DNA of 64,000 nucleotides from Saccharopolyspora antimicrobica (GTDB taxonomy: Bacteria; Actinomycetota; Actinomycetes; Mycobacteriales; Pseudonocardiaceae), in NCBI RefSeq assembly GCF_003635025.1, contig NZ_RBXX01000001.1, positions 62,001-126,000 of the forward strand. Direction: 5' to 3'. Below, in pieces: positions 1-7,652 of this stretch. The translations under genes and the position numbers were made by a program. Positions within the stretch are counted from its first letter, which is position 1. The number at the start of each line of letters is the position of its first letter. The notes under the pieces were generated by a model that saw nothing but the letters and a program-made list of their open reading frames with translations, had not been told where the DNA came from and did no database searches.

Positions 1-1
1 C

Positions 2-688
2 GGCAACGACATCGGCTTCGGCCCGGACGTGCTGCTCATCCACATGACCGGCATGTCCGACCTGGCCTGGCAGCGAGCCCGCGACGCGGGCGTGAACGTC
101 TCGCTGGCCTTCCCCATCGAGATGCACATGCGCCACGGCGTGCCGCCCATCCTCAAGATGCAGGAACTCGGCATGGAACCCTCCCTCAGTTCCGACGTCG
201 AGACCACCATGGCCGCCGATCCCTTCACCCTGATGCGATCCGCTCTGACGATGCAGCGCATGGTGGTCAACCAGATGGTCCTCGAACAGGGCGACTTCAC
301 GCCTCCCGACGAATGGCCGACCCCCGCGCCGGGCACCCCGTCGCTGCTCACCGTTCGCGACGTCCTGCGCTACGCGACCGTGAACGGCGCCAAGCACCTC
401 CGCCTCGACCGCAAGGCCGGTTCTCTCACACCCGGCAAGGAAGCCGACATCGTCCTGCTCGACGCCACTGCGCTCAACGTCGCCCCGCTCAACAGCGTTC
501 CGGGGGCCGTGGTCACCCTGATGGATCGGACGAACGTCGAAACCGTGATCGTCGCCGGCAAGATCCGCAAGTGGAAGGGACGCCTGATCGACGCGGACCT
601 GGACCGGTTGCGCCATGAACTCGAAGCGTCCCGAGACCACCTCTTCCGCACCGTGGGCATCCGGCAGGACCTGTACGCGTACAGCTGA
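2..688 (+). CDS. amidohydrolase family protein, C-terminal part (5' truncated)
   Basis: The reading frame is open from the left edge, so this is the C-terminal 228 residues of a larger enzyme; the GTG at 29 is internal. The fragment looks like the cytosine/S-adenosylhomocysteine/chlorohydrolase group of metal-dependent amidohydrolases. It has an 'HMTGMSD' strand end, the IEMHMRHG segment, a conserved SSDVET motif carrying the metal-binding Asp, and the usual C-terminal 'TVNGAKHLRLD..AGSLTPGKEADIVLLD' type composite-domain region. The substrate cannot be assigned without the N-terminal HxH motif, which lies outside the window. It ends just before a strong hairpin and converges on the lipase gene. 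Confidence 0.8.
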   Translation, partial: GNDIGFGPDVLLIHMTGMSDLAWQRARDAGVNVSLAFPIEMHMRHGVPPILKMQELGMEPSLSSDVETTMAADPFTLMRSALTMQRMVVNQMVLEQGDFTPPDEWPTPAPGTPSLLTVRDVLRYATVNGAKHLRLDRKAGSLTPGKEADIVLLDATALNVAPLNSVPGAVVTLMDRTNVETVIVAGKIRKWKGRLIDADLDRLRHELEASRDHLFRTVGIRQDLYAYS

Positions 689-755
689 GGCCGCGGAGGT
701 GGCCCCCGGTGACCGGACCGGCGGTTTCACGCGAAAACGGCCCCGCGCACGCGAA

Positions 756-789
756 AGGGGTGGCGATTTCGCGTGGAATCGCCACCCCT
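756..789. terminator. bidirectional hairpin terminator
   Basis: Perfect 13-bp stem, arms AGGGGTGGCGATT (756-768) and AATCGCCACCCCT (777-789) with an 8-nt loop, between the convergent amidohydrolase and lipase genes. There is no clear U tract, as usual for high-GC actinomycetes. Confidence 0.7.
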
Positions 790-804
790 CGTTTCAGGGT
801 TCGA

Positions 805-1602
805 TCAGCCGGTGACGGAGTTCAGCACCGGGAGGTAGCCCTTGGCGTAGCCGTCGACGTTCGGGTGGAAGGACTCCACCAGCGGGTTGCTCGGGCCGTT
901 GATCCACTCCTCGCCCGCGCAGACGCCGTGACCGTCGAAGGCGTCGCGGGTGTCGGCGTAGGTGAACCCGGCGGCCTCGGCGCGCTCGGAGATCACCCCG
1001 GCCAGCACGTCGGAGCCGTCGTTGATCCGCTGGCGCTTGGCATCGGAGAAGAACGGGATCCCGCAGCTGCCGAGCGAGGTGAGGCGCGGGTAGCCGAGCA
1101 CCACGACCTTGGCGTTGGGCGCGGCCTCGCGGATGTTGGCGTAGGTGGTGTCGAGCTTGGCGGGCAGCTCGTTGCGCGCCTTCTCCTCACCCGCGCCGAC
1201 CGCGGAGTCGCACTTCTCGTCCGTGCCGAGCAGGCAGTCCTGGATGACGCTGGCGAAGCCCACGTCGTTGCCGCCGATCGAGATGGTGACCAGCGTGGTG
1301 TCCGCGCTGAGCCCGTCGAGCTGGTTGGCGTTGACGTCATCGGTCACCGCACCCGAGCAGGCGGCGAAGTTGAAGTCGGTGACGCCGTTGGCATCGGCCC
1401 AGAGCTGGGCGTAGGCCTTGGGGCTGCGCAGGCAGTCCCCGCTGTCATCGAAGTATTCCCGGGAGCCGACTCCGGAAGCGTAGGAGTCGCCCAGTGCTGC
1501 GTAGTTCTCGGCGGCGGATGTCGCGAACGCGGGTGCGGCCAGCATGGTGCTCGCCGTCGCCACCACCGCCGCGGCACCGACGACGTGCCGTAAGTGACGC
1601 AT
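805..1602 (-). CDS. secreted SGNH/GDSL-family lipase/esterase
   Basis: 265-aa exported hydrolase of the Streptomyces-type SGNH family. Residues 1-29 are a Sec signal peptide ending in an Ala-rich AFA type cleavage site. The nucleophile Ser40 sits in the GDSYASG block, the oxyanion Asn in SIGGNDVGF (about 109-117), and the catalytic His246 in SFHPNVDG near the C terminus. Paired cysteines suggest disulfides as in S. rimosus and S. coelicolor lipases. The start is the ATG at 1602, because GGAGGA lies just upstream and the signal peptide follows; an open frame further upstream has no signal-like start. It is transcribed divergently from the symporter gene across a 527-bp gap. Substrate not predicted beyond an ester. 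Confidence 0.9.
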   Translation of the reverse strand: MRHLRHVVGAAAVVATASTMLAAPAFATSAAENYAALGDSYASGVGSREYFDDSGDCLRSPKAYAQLWADANGVTDFNFAACSGAVTDDVNANQLDGLSADTTLVTISIGGNDVGFASVIQDCLLGTDEKCDSAVGAGEEKARNELPAKLDTTYANIREAAPNAKVVVLGYPRLTSLGSCGIPFFSDAKRQRINDGSDVLAGVISERAEAAGFTYADTRDAFDGHGVCAGEEWINGPSNPLVESFHPNVDGYAKGYLPVLNSVTG

Positions 1603-1878
1603 TCTTCCTCCGATCGGAGATCGAAAAACGTCACCATTCAAGGAGAAGATCAGCGGAATCCGGAAGAATTGGCGAATACCCGCCAGTAACGGCGCGGGCG
1701 GCACAGAAATCCATCGGGCGACAGCCGCCAACCGGGCTAATTCATTCCCATCACCACAGCGGCACACCCCGCCGCGGCGCCGACCGCTCCGGCGCACGGC
1801 CACCACGGGAGATCCGGGGGCCGGTCGAGCGCGCGGAAAGAGCCCCTCCGCCAGATCACCGAGCGAATCGAGAACCGA

Positions 1879-1905
1879 GTTTCGATCACCCAGGGTGATC
1901 GAAAC
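1879..1905. promoter_or_regulatory. 27-bp perfect palindrome, candidate operator
   Basis: Arms GTTTCGATCACCC and GGGTGATCGAAAC are exact inverse complements around a single central A. With no loop and a position between two divergent promoters it looks like a dimeric repressor or activator site rather than a terminator. No cognate regulator is adjacent. Confidence 0.5.
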
Positions 1906-2064
1906 CGAACCCCGCGAAATTCTCCTTGTCGAGAGCTCGGCGAAAAAGCGATTTAAACGTTACCCCTTTTTCCGCGATGCGGAAACGACCAGCGCACGAG
2001 ATGTGGCAAAAGTTACTTTCAGGTTCATATCTCCCGGAATTTCGTATAGGCCTGTTGGCGACGC

Positions 2065-2099
2065 GAATTTTCCAGCGGCCTTTTCCGGCCGGGAAATTC
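2065..2099 (+). promoter_or_regulatory. leader stem-loop upstream of symporter gene
   Basis: GAATTTTCC (2065-2073) pairs with GGGAAATTC (2091-2099) with one mismatch, and an inner GGCC/GGCC stem closes on TTTTCC. It ends 21 nt before the Shine-Dalgarno of the symporter gene, so it would lie in the mRNA leader. Confidence 0.35.
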
Positions 2100-2129
2100 G
2101 CGCGAGCGGAAAAAGAATTCGGAGGAGTA

Positions 2130-3770
2130 GTGTTTCAGCTCAGTGCGGCGGCGACCGCTCTGTTATTGATCGCATTCTACGGACTCACGTTCCTCATGAC
2201 GCTCTCGATCCGGGAGAAGAAGGAGAACGTGGACGGGTTCATGGTCTCCAACGGCGCGGTGGGCTTCGGCATCTCCGCCGCGAGCATGACCGCGACCTGG
2301 GTGTGGGCCGCCTCGCTCTACGCGTCGGCCAGCTCGGGCTACACCTACGGCTTGTCGGGGCCGATCCACTACGGGCTCTGGGGTGCGCTGATGATCCTGT
2401 GCATCTACCCGTTCGGTCGGCACTTCCGCCGGGTGGCGCCCAAGGCCCACACCCTGGCCGAGGTGATGCACGCGCGCCACGGCCGTTCCAGCCAGCTGAT
2501 CCTGGCGGTCTCCAACATCGTCGGCAGCATCATCAGCCTGACGGCGAACTTCACCGCCGCCGGCGCGCTGATGGAGATCCTGACGCCGTTCAGCTTCCTG
2601 CACGGCGTGCTGATCGCGGCGGTGGGCGTGCTCGCCTACACGCTGTGGTCCGGGTTCCGGGCCTCGGTGATGACCGACTTCGCGCAGCTGGTCGCGATGA
2701 TGCTGGCCGCGGCGCTCATCGTGCCGATGGTGTTCTTCGCGACCGGCGGCACCGACCTGTTCGACCAGGGTTTCGCCCGGTTGACCGACGAGCAGGCGAA
2801 CTTCTTCTCGGGCGAGGCGTTCCTGGAGCAGGGCGGCCCGTACCTGGCCGCGGTGCTGGCCTACGCGATCGGCAACCAGACCATCGCGCAGCGGCTGTTC
2901 GCGGTGCGCCAGGACCGGATCAAGAGCACCTTCATGACCGCGACCCTCGGCTACGCCGGGACGGTGATCGGGCTGGGCATGCTCGGCCTGCTGGCGGTGA
3001 TGGTCGGCCTGCAGCCGCTGAACGGCGACATGAACAACATCATCCCGCAGATGGCCTCGGAGTACCTGTCGCCGGTGATGATCGGCCTGCTGTTCATCAT
3101 GGTGATCGGCTCGCTGTCGTCCACAGCGGACTCCGACCTGGCGGCGCTGTCCTCGCTGGTGATGACCGACATCTACGGCAAGAACCTGGCGCGCGGCAAG
3201 GCGAACCCGCAGACGATGCTCTACATCGGACGCATCACGATGATCGCGGCGGCCGCGCTCGGCGTCATGTTCGCGGTGTCGAACTTCAACATCCTCGACC
3301 TGCTCGTGTTCGTCGGAGCGCTGTGGGGCGCGCTGGTGTTCCCGGTGATCGCCAGCTTCTACTGGGACCGGATCACCAACCTGGCGTTCACCGTCTCGGT
3401 GGTCGTCGCGCTGGGCTTCTTCCTCGTGGCCCGCTTCGAACTGCTGCCGCTGACCGGCGTCGTCGCCGTCGTGATGGAGTTCGCCGCGGTGATCGGCGGT
3501 GCGGTGGTGTTCGGCTTCATGGCCTTCGGTCTGTTCGGCAAGCAGGTCGGCTTCACCGTCGGCGCGATCGCGGGCGTGGTGCTGTTTCCGCTGATCATGG
3601 GCTTCCTCCGGGACTATCCGACGCTGCTCGGCTCGCTGGTCTCCTACGGCGTCAGCACCGTCGTGTGCGTCGCGATCAGCCTGACCAACAAGGAGCGCTT
3701 CGACTTCGCGCTCATCAACGAGCGGGTCACCGAGTTCCAGCTGAAGGACAAGCAGGAAGCCGTCCGCTGA
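2130..3770 (+). CDS. sodium:solute symporter (SSS family)
   Basis: 546-aa polytopic membrane protein of the SSS/PutP-like family with about 13 hydrophobic helices. The N-terminal helix (FQLSAAATALLLIAFYGL) is followed by SIREKKENVDGF and a TWVWAASLYASASSGYTYG segment typical of urea/proline/choline-type symporters. SSTADSDLAALSSLVMTDIY is the family's conserved motif around the second sodium site. The GTG at 2130 was chosen because GGAGGA (2121-2126) precedes it and the first helix starts there; a longer in-frame extension upstream is not membrane-like. It is followed at once by a 43-aa single-helix gene and trimethylamine monooxygenase, suggesting uptake of a methylated amine such as trimethylamine or choline. 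The substrate is inference. Confidence 0.9.
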   Translation: MFQLSAAATALLLIAFYGLTFLMTLSIREKKENVDGFMVSNGAVGFGISAASMTATWVWAASLYASASSGYTYGLSGPIHYGLWGALMILCIYPFGRHFRRVAPKAHTLAEVMHARHGRSSQLILAVSNIVGSIISLTANFTAAGALMEILTPFSFLHGVLIAAVGVLAYTLWSGFRASVMTDFAQLVAMMLAAALIVPMVFFATGGTDLFDQGFARLTDEQANFFSGEAFLEQGGPYLAAVLAYAIGNQTIAQRLFAVRQDRIKSTFMTATLGYAGTVIGLGMLGLLAVMVGLQPLNGDMNNIIPQMASEYLSPVMIGLLFIMVIGSLSSTADSDLAALSSLVMTDIYGKNLARGKANPQTMLYIGRITMIAAAALGVMFAVSNFNILDLLVFVGALWGALVFPVIASFYWDRITNLAFTVSVVVALGFFLVARFELLPLTGVVAVVMEFAAVIGGAVVFGFMAFGLFGKQVGFTVGAIAGVVLFPLIMGFLRDYPTLLGSLVSYGVSTVVCVAISLTNKERFDFALINERVTEFQLKDKQEAVR

Positions 3771-3792
3771 CCCGACGAACGGAGCACGTGCC

Positions 3793-3924
3793 ATGAGCAA
3801 CCTACTTCTGGCCGCCTACATCCTGGTCTGGCCGGCGTTGACCGCGATCGTGCTGATCGTGCTGTGCGTGGCGGTGGCCAAGGACCACCGGCAGGCGAAG
3901 AAGAACAACCGCTCGGTCGTCTGA
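3793..3924 (+). CDS. putative transporter small subunit (single-TM peptide)
   Basis: 43-aa protein with one transmembrane helix (residues about 4-28) and a short basic cytoplasmic tail ending KKNNRSVV. It starts 22 bp after the symporter stop, with GGAG at 3781-3784 as ribosome binding site. Small one-helix partners encoded next to SSS or NSS sodium symporters are a known pattern, and this fits by size, topology and position. It is probably a symporter subunit; function otherwise unknown. Confidence 0.75.
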   Translation: MSNLLLAAYILVWPALTAIVLIVLCVAVAKDHRQAKKNNRSVV

Positions 3925-3984
3925 CCGCTCCCCCTTCGCACATCGGGCGGGTGAACCGCCCTTCCCAACCAGCATTGGAGATCC

Positions 3985-5337
3985 ATGACGTCCCGCGTTG
4001 CTGTGATCGGCGCCGGCCCCAGCGGCCTGTCCCAGCTCCACGCCTTCGAAGAGGCCCGCAAGAAGGGCGCCGAGGTGCCCGAACTGGTGTGCTTCGAGAA
4101 GCAGAGCGACTGGGGCGGGCTCTGGAACTACTCCTGGCGCACCGGCCTCGACGAGTTCGGCGAGCCCGCGCACGGCAGCATGTACCGCTTCCTGTGGTCC
4201 AACGGGCCGAAGGAGTGCCTGGAGTTCGCCGACTACACCTTCGAGGAGCACTTCGGCAAGGCCATCCCGTCCTTCCCGCCCCGCGAGGTCCTCGCCGACT
4301 ACATCCTGGGCCGGGCGAAGAAGAACGACGTGCGGCGCTTCATCCGGTTCAGCACCGCGGTGCGCTGGGTCAGCTACGACCCGGCCACCGAGCAGTTCAC
4401 CGTGACCGTCGAGGACCTGACCGGCAACGAGACCCGGCGCGAGGTGTTCGACCACGTCATCGTCGCCACCGGCCACTTCTCGGTGCCGAACGTGCCGCAC
4501 TACGAGGGATTCGAGTCGTTCCCCGGCCGGATCCTGCACTCGCACGACTTCCGCGACGCCCGCGAGTTCGCCGGTCAGGACGTGCTGGTGATGGGCAGCA
4601 GCTACTCGGCCGAGGACCTGGCGCTGCAGAGCAAGAAGTACGGCGCGAAGTCGGTGACGATCAGCTACCGCACGGCCCCGATGGACTTCAAGTGGCCGCA
4701 GGGCATCGATGAGGTCCCGCAGCTGGTGAAGCTGGACGGCGACGTCGCCCACTTCAAGGACGGCTCCACCCGGCGAATCGACTCGATCGTGCTGTGCACC
4801 GGGTACAAGCACCACTTCCCGTTCGTGGCCGACGAGCTGCGGCTGCGCACCAAGAACGTGCTCTACCCGGCGAACCTGTACAAGGGCGTGTTCTGGCTGG
4901 ACAACCCGAAGCTGATGTACCTCGGGATGCAGGACCAGTTCTACACGATGACGCTGTTCGACGCGGAGGCCTGGTACGCGCGCGATCACGTGCTGGGCCG
5001 GGTGTCGCTGCCGTCACGCGAGGAGATGTCCGCCGACATCGACAAGTGGGTCGAGCGCGAGTCGACGCTCACCGACGACGCCGGGATGATCGACTTCCAG
5101 GCCGACCACGTGGCGGAACTGCTCGCCGACGTGGACTACCCGAAGTTCGACCTGGACCTCACCCGCAAGCTCTTCCGCGACTGGGAGCACGACAAGCAGG
5201 AATCCATCACCGGCTACCGCGACCGAGGCTTCCCGTCGCCCTGCACGGGCACTGAAGCCCCGATCCACCACACCCCGTGGTGGGAAGCCATGGACGACTC
5301 CCTGGAAACCTTCCTGAACACCCCGAAGCAGAGCTGA
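3985..5337 (+). CDS. tmm: flavin-containing monooxygenase, trimethylamine monooxygenase type
   Basis: 450-aa class B flavoprotein monooxygenase that closely follows bacterial Tmm (trimethylamine + NADPH + O2 to trimethylamine N-oxide). Visible motifs are FAD Rossmann GAGPSG (9-14), EKQSDWGGLWNYSWRTGLDE (38-57), GSMYRFLWSNGPKECLEFAD (64-83), ATGHFSVP (161-168), the FMO fingerprint FPGRILHSHDF (179-189) and the NADPH site GSSYSAED (204-211). Length matches the 445-455 aa of Methylophaga and marine Tmm. It follows the symporter and its small subunit by 60 bp, with a small GGGCGG/CCGCCC hairpin between (3945-3961), and a terminator follows. No TMAO demethylase (tdm) gene is nearby, so the fate of TMAO is open. 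Confidence 0.88.
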   Translation: MTSRVAVIGAGPSGLSQLHAFEEARKKGAEVPELVCFEKQSDWGGLWNYSWRTGLDEFGEPAHGSMYRFLWSNGPKECLEFADYTFEEHFGKAIPSFPPREVLADYILGRAKKNDVRRFIRFSTAVRWVSYDPATEQFTVTVEDLTGNETRREVFDHVIVATGHFSVPNVPHYEGFESFPGRILHSHDFRDAREFAGQDVLVMGSSYSAEDLALQSKKYGAKSVTISYRTAPMDFKWPQGIDEVPQLVKLDGDVAHFKDGSTRRIDSIVLCTGYKHHFPFVADELRLRTKNVLYPANLYKGVFWLDNPKLMYLGMQDQFYTMTLFDAEAWYARDHVLGRVSLPSREEMSADIDKWVERESTLTDDAGMIDFQADHVAELLADVDYPKFDLDLTRKLFRDWEHDKQESITGYRDRGFPSPCTGTEAPIHHTPWWEAMDDSLETFLNTPKQS

Positions 5338-5385
5338 TCTCGTCCCCCTGAACGTGGCAGAACGAGAACAGTTTTGACGAGGGAA

Positions 5386-5423
5386 GGGCACCTTTGACCT
5401 GGTTTACCCGGTCAAAGGTGCCC
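5386..5423. terminator. hairpin terminator after tmm
   Basis: Perfect 14-bp stem, GGGCACCTTTGACC (5386-5399) with GGTCAAAGGTGCCC (5410-5423), 10-nt loop. It closes the symporter-tmm operon. Confidence 0.75.
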
Positions 5424-5444
5424 TCCACCTATCACTCGAACAGG

Positions 5445-5492
5445 GGTCGTGAGTGCGAAACAGGGCTCCAGCAAGGTTTCCCACTCACGACC
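5445..5492. terminator. hairpin terminator of the DUF397 array
   Basis: GGTCGTGAGTG (5445-5455) pairs with CACTCACGACC (5482-5492); the stem continues after one mismatch with GAAAC/GTTTC. It sits 5 bp downstream of the last minus-strand DUF397 gene. Confidence 0.6.
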
Positions 5493-5496
5493 ACAC

Positions 5497-5688
5497 TCAC
5501 CGCTCGAACCGCCCCACCTTGACAGCGCGAACGAAAGCGACGACATCGACGTCGAGACGCGGCCCGTCCGGGTCCTTCGAATCCCGGATCAGGCCAGGTG
5601 GGCTCGACAGCTCCACGCAGGTCTGGAGGTTCTGGCTTCGGCTGGCCTTCCGCCAGCAGCGCACAGGCGCTTCTTCTCCGGAATTCAT
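5497..5688 (-). CDS. DUF397 domain protein (Scr2-like), copy 3
   Basis: 63-aa DUF397 protein: an RKASRSQNLQTCVE block, then RDSKDPDGPRLDVDVVAFVRAV. The ATG at 5688 is preferred over an upstream TTG because GGGAGGTGA, embedded in the stop of the preceding DUF397 gene, lies at the right distance, which implies translational coupling. DUF397 proteins are partners of DUF5753-containing HTH regulators (Scr1/Scr2 in Streptomyces; WhiJ/BldB-like loci). This is the last and most diverged of three tandem paralogues. Confidence 0.85.
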   Translation of the reverse strand: MNSGEEAPVRCWRKASRSQNLQTCVELSSPPGLIRDSKDPDGPRLDVDVVAFVRAVKVGRFER

Positions 5689-5695
5689 TACCAAA

Positions 5696-5878
5696 TCACC
5701 TCCCGAAACGGCCGGATCTGACCGCCCGCAAGAAGGTCGTCACGTCGACTTCCAACACCGGCCCGTCCGGATCTTTCGAGTCCCGGATCGAACCGGGCGG
5801 GCTGGACAACTCCACGCAGTGGGTTTCCTGGCCGCTGTAGCTGCTCTTCTGCCAGCGCTGTGACATGGTTTCGCTCAT
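5696..5878 (-). CDS. DUF397 domain protein (Scr2-like), copy 2
   Basis: 60-aa DUF397 protein with the canonical WQKSSYSGQETHCVEL and RDSKDPDGPVLEVD blocks. It lies between two paralogues in the same orientation. An internal ATG four codons in is an alternative start; neither has a strong Shine-Dalgarno. Small size and acidic middle fit a proteinaceous antagonist or partner of the upstream HTH protein, by analogy with Scr2. Confidence 0.88.
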   Translation of the reverse strand: MSETMSQRWQKSSYSGQETHCVELSSPPGSIRDSKDPDGPVLEVDVTTFLRAVRSGRFGR

Positions 5879-5893
5879 GTGCCGTGACCACGG

Positions 5894-6067
5894 TCACGCT
5901 TCGAAGCGACCGGACTTGACCGCACGCAGGAACGTTTCGACATCAGCCCGCAGGGTTGGCCCGTCCGGGTCCTTCGAGTCCCGGATCAGGCCGCGCGGGT
6001 CGGATAACTCCACGCAGTTTCCGTTTGCGTTGGAGTAGCTGGACTTCCGCCAGGTGTGCCCCATCAT
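5894..6067 (-). CDS. DUF397 domain protein (Scr2-like), copy 1
   Basis: 57-aa DUF397 protein (TWRKSSYSNANGNCVELSD, RDSKDPDGPTLRAD). Its ATG at 6067 overlaps the stop of the HTH regulator by the 4-bp ATGA, with GGAGGAAGA in front, so it is the translationally coupled primary partner of that regulator. Copies 2 and 3 downstream look like later duplications. Confidence 0.9.
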   Translation of the reverse strand: MMGHTWRKSSYSNANGNCVELSDPRGLIRDSKDPDGPTLRADVETFLRAVKSGRFEA

Positions 6068-6912
6068 TCTTCCTCCCACTTCGAGATGGCTTTCTCGATT
6101 CGAGCCACCGACTCTGCTTCGTCGATCGCGATCTCGCGGAGTCGCTCAACGGCCTTCCGGTACTCGGCGACATCATGCTCCGTCGGGATGAACGCCCCCG
6201 AGCTGTGGTGCTCGAAGTGCACGACAGGAGAGGCGTCCAGGAACTCGTAGACGACGAACGGGCCTGCCCAGCCGGGATGCCACCCGATCCCCTGGGGCAT
6301 CAGCTGCACCAGCACGTTCGGGCGCTTCGCCATCTCGGCCAGATGACGAAGTTGGTCGAGCACAACGCCATCAGGGCCAATTGGCTCGTAGAGCCCAGCT
6401 TCGCCGATCAACGCGTGGAAGCTCACTGGACTTCTACGCGTGAGCACCTCGCGGCGGCTGACGTTGAGCATGACGCGCAGCTCCACATCAGTCTGCGGCA
6501 ACCCTGCCGCTTCCTTGATCGCTCGGGTGTAGTCCGAGGTTTGGAGCAGGCCGGGTATCACCATCGGCGACCACTCGACTATCGACGAAGCCGAGCGCTC
6601 GCACTCGACCACGCCCGCCAGTTGCTGCGGAATTCCGTTCATGCCGACCGTGAGCCAGTTCGGTTCGGCGACGTTCCGCGCCAGATCCAAGATTCTCTCG
6701 CGTTCGCGCGGCGAGATCCGCAGCGCGGTGAGGATCATCGCGACGTTCTCGACGTTGGGTACGCGGTGGCCGTTCTCCCAGTGCGAGATCTGGGTGTGCG
6801 ACAGCTCCAGATGTCTTGCCAGCTCGCGGGATCCCATGCCGTTCGTCAGCCGAGCTTCGCGGAGAGCCGCCGACAGTGCCCTGGCACGCGGCGTACCTGC
6901 GGTTGCGGGCAT
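6064..6912 (-). CDS. XRE-family HTH regulator with DUF5753 (Scr1-like)
   Basis: 282-aa regulator. An N-terminal HTH_31-type helix-turn-helix (about residues 8-65, with SRELARHLELSHTQISHWENG) is followed by a DUF5753 effector domain, with the GLLQTSDYTRAI motif and the closing 'VVHFEHHSSGAF' segment. Such proteins pair with DUF397 partners and influence differentiation and antibiotic production in Streptomyces (Scr1/Scr2, WhiJ). The ATG at 6912 is chosen because homologues start just ahead of the HTH; longer starts to 6951 lack a better ribosome site. It heads a four-gene operon with three DUF397 genes. Confidence 0.88.
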   Translation of the reverse strand: MPATAGTPRARALSAALREARLTNGMGSRELARHLELSHTQISHWENGHRVPNVENVAMILTALRISPRERERILDLARNVAEPNWLTVGMNGIPQQLAGVVECERSASSIVEWSPMVIPGLLQTSDYTRAIKEAAGLPQTDVELRVMLNVSRREVLTRRSPVSFHALIGEAGLYEPIGPDGVVLDQLRHLAEMAKRPNVLVQLMPQGIGWHPGWAGPFVVYEFLDASPVVHFEHHSSGAFIPTEHDVAEYRKAVERLREIAIDEAESVARIEKAISKWEEE

Positions 6913-7330
6913 GCACCACATCCTATCGGTTGACCTGCGCAAACAGATCACCCGATTAGATCACTAGTGGTGCACCCCGGCAACCAACCACGCTGGTGTC
7001 TACGCAACCAGTGGCAAGAATCAGAACCAGGGATGCAGCGGATGTTCGGTGTTGAGAGTTGGCCTCGGTGGTTGCCTTCGCCGGGGTTGCGGTCGTTGGA
7101 GACGCACTTCGTCGATCGGCCTGGTGGGAACGGGGCCTGCGGGGCCGTTGTCATGTGGGCCGCCGTGGGGCATCCGACCACCACTCGGCCGCACTGCTGG
7201 GTTTGCGAGCGGGTCGCCCCGGGCGCTCCGACTCGCAGCACCAGGCGCGGGCCTGCGGGGCTTCGCGGTCAGGGATGCGCCAAGCGGTCAGCTCGTTGAG
7301 AATCCACTTCGGACGATTGGAGGACGCATC
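6913..7330. other. intergenic region without a supported gene
   Basis: 418 bp between the divergent HTH regulator and a small membrane protein gene. Short open frames exist on both strands (7241 to 6948 minus; 6967 to 7299 plus), but neither has a ribosome site or a recognisable domain. It presumably carries the regulator promoter. Confidence 0.4.
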
Positions 7331-7570
7331 GTGTTCTGGCTCCAGTTCGGCACTCTCGTCGCCATCAACGTCATCATCTTCGCGATGCTGCTCTTACCGT
7401 CGTCCCACCGGCAGCACGGGGCTTCCGGCGACGGCTCCCACGACGTGTGGCGGCTGATCGGCGACGTCGAGGCCGAGCGCGCCGCCGAGTACACCGGCCG
7501 CCACCGGCTGCGCGAATGGCCCGGTGATACCGCGCCGCTGCCCGAAGCCGGGCAGCCGAAGACTTCCTGA
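7331..7570 (+). CDS. small membrane protein of unknown function
   Basis: 79-aa product starting at GTG 7331, with a good GGAGG (7319-7323) 7 nt upstream. Residues 1-24 form one hydrophobic helix (FWLQFGTLVAINVIIFAMLL), followed by a polar tail of about 55 residues rich in His, Arg and acidic residues. No family recognised. It stands alone and converges on the ABC-F gene. Confidence 0.6.
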   Translation: MFWLQFGTLVAINVIIFAMLLLPSSHRQHGASGDGSHDVWRLIGDVEAERAAEYTGRHRLREWPGDTAPLPEAGQPKTS

Positions 7571-7652
7571 CCGGACCGGCGCGTCGACTCCCTCCCCGAC
7601 AGCGCGCCGGTCCTCCCGGTGGCCGGGCCTGCCCCCGGCCCGGCCACCGGTC

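Larger units (their letters stand above)
1603..2129. promoter_or_regulatory. divergent intergenic region, lipase / symporter-tmm operon
   Basis: 527 bp without a supported gene. It holds the promoters of both flanking genes, becomes visibly richer in A/T from about 1905 onward, and contains a 27-bp palindrome (1879-1905) and a stem-loop (2065-2099), listed separately. Confidence 0.6.

Noticed and set aside
2163..3800. 545-aa open frame antisense to the symporter gene
   Set aside because: It is His/Arg/Asp-rich low-complexity sequence mirrored from a membrane protein gene; the sense strand has clear SSS motifs and a ribosome site.
6967..7299. 110-aa plus-strand frame and an overlapping minus-strand frame in the gap before the small membrane protein
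   Set aside because: No ribosome binding site, no recognised domain and unusual composition; not enough support to call a gene.
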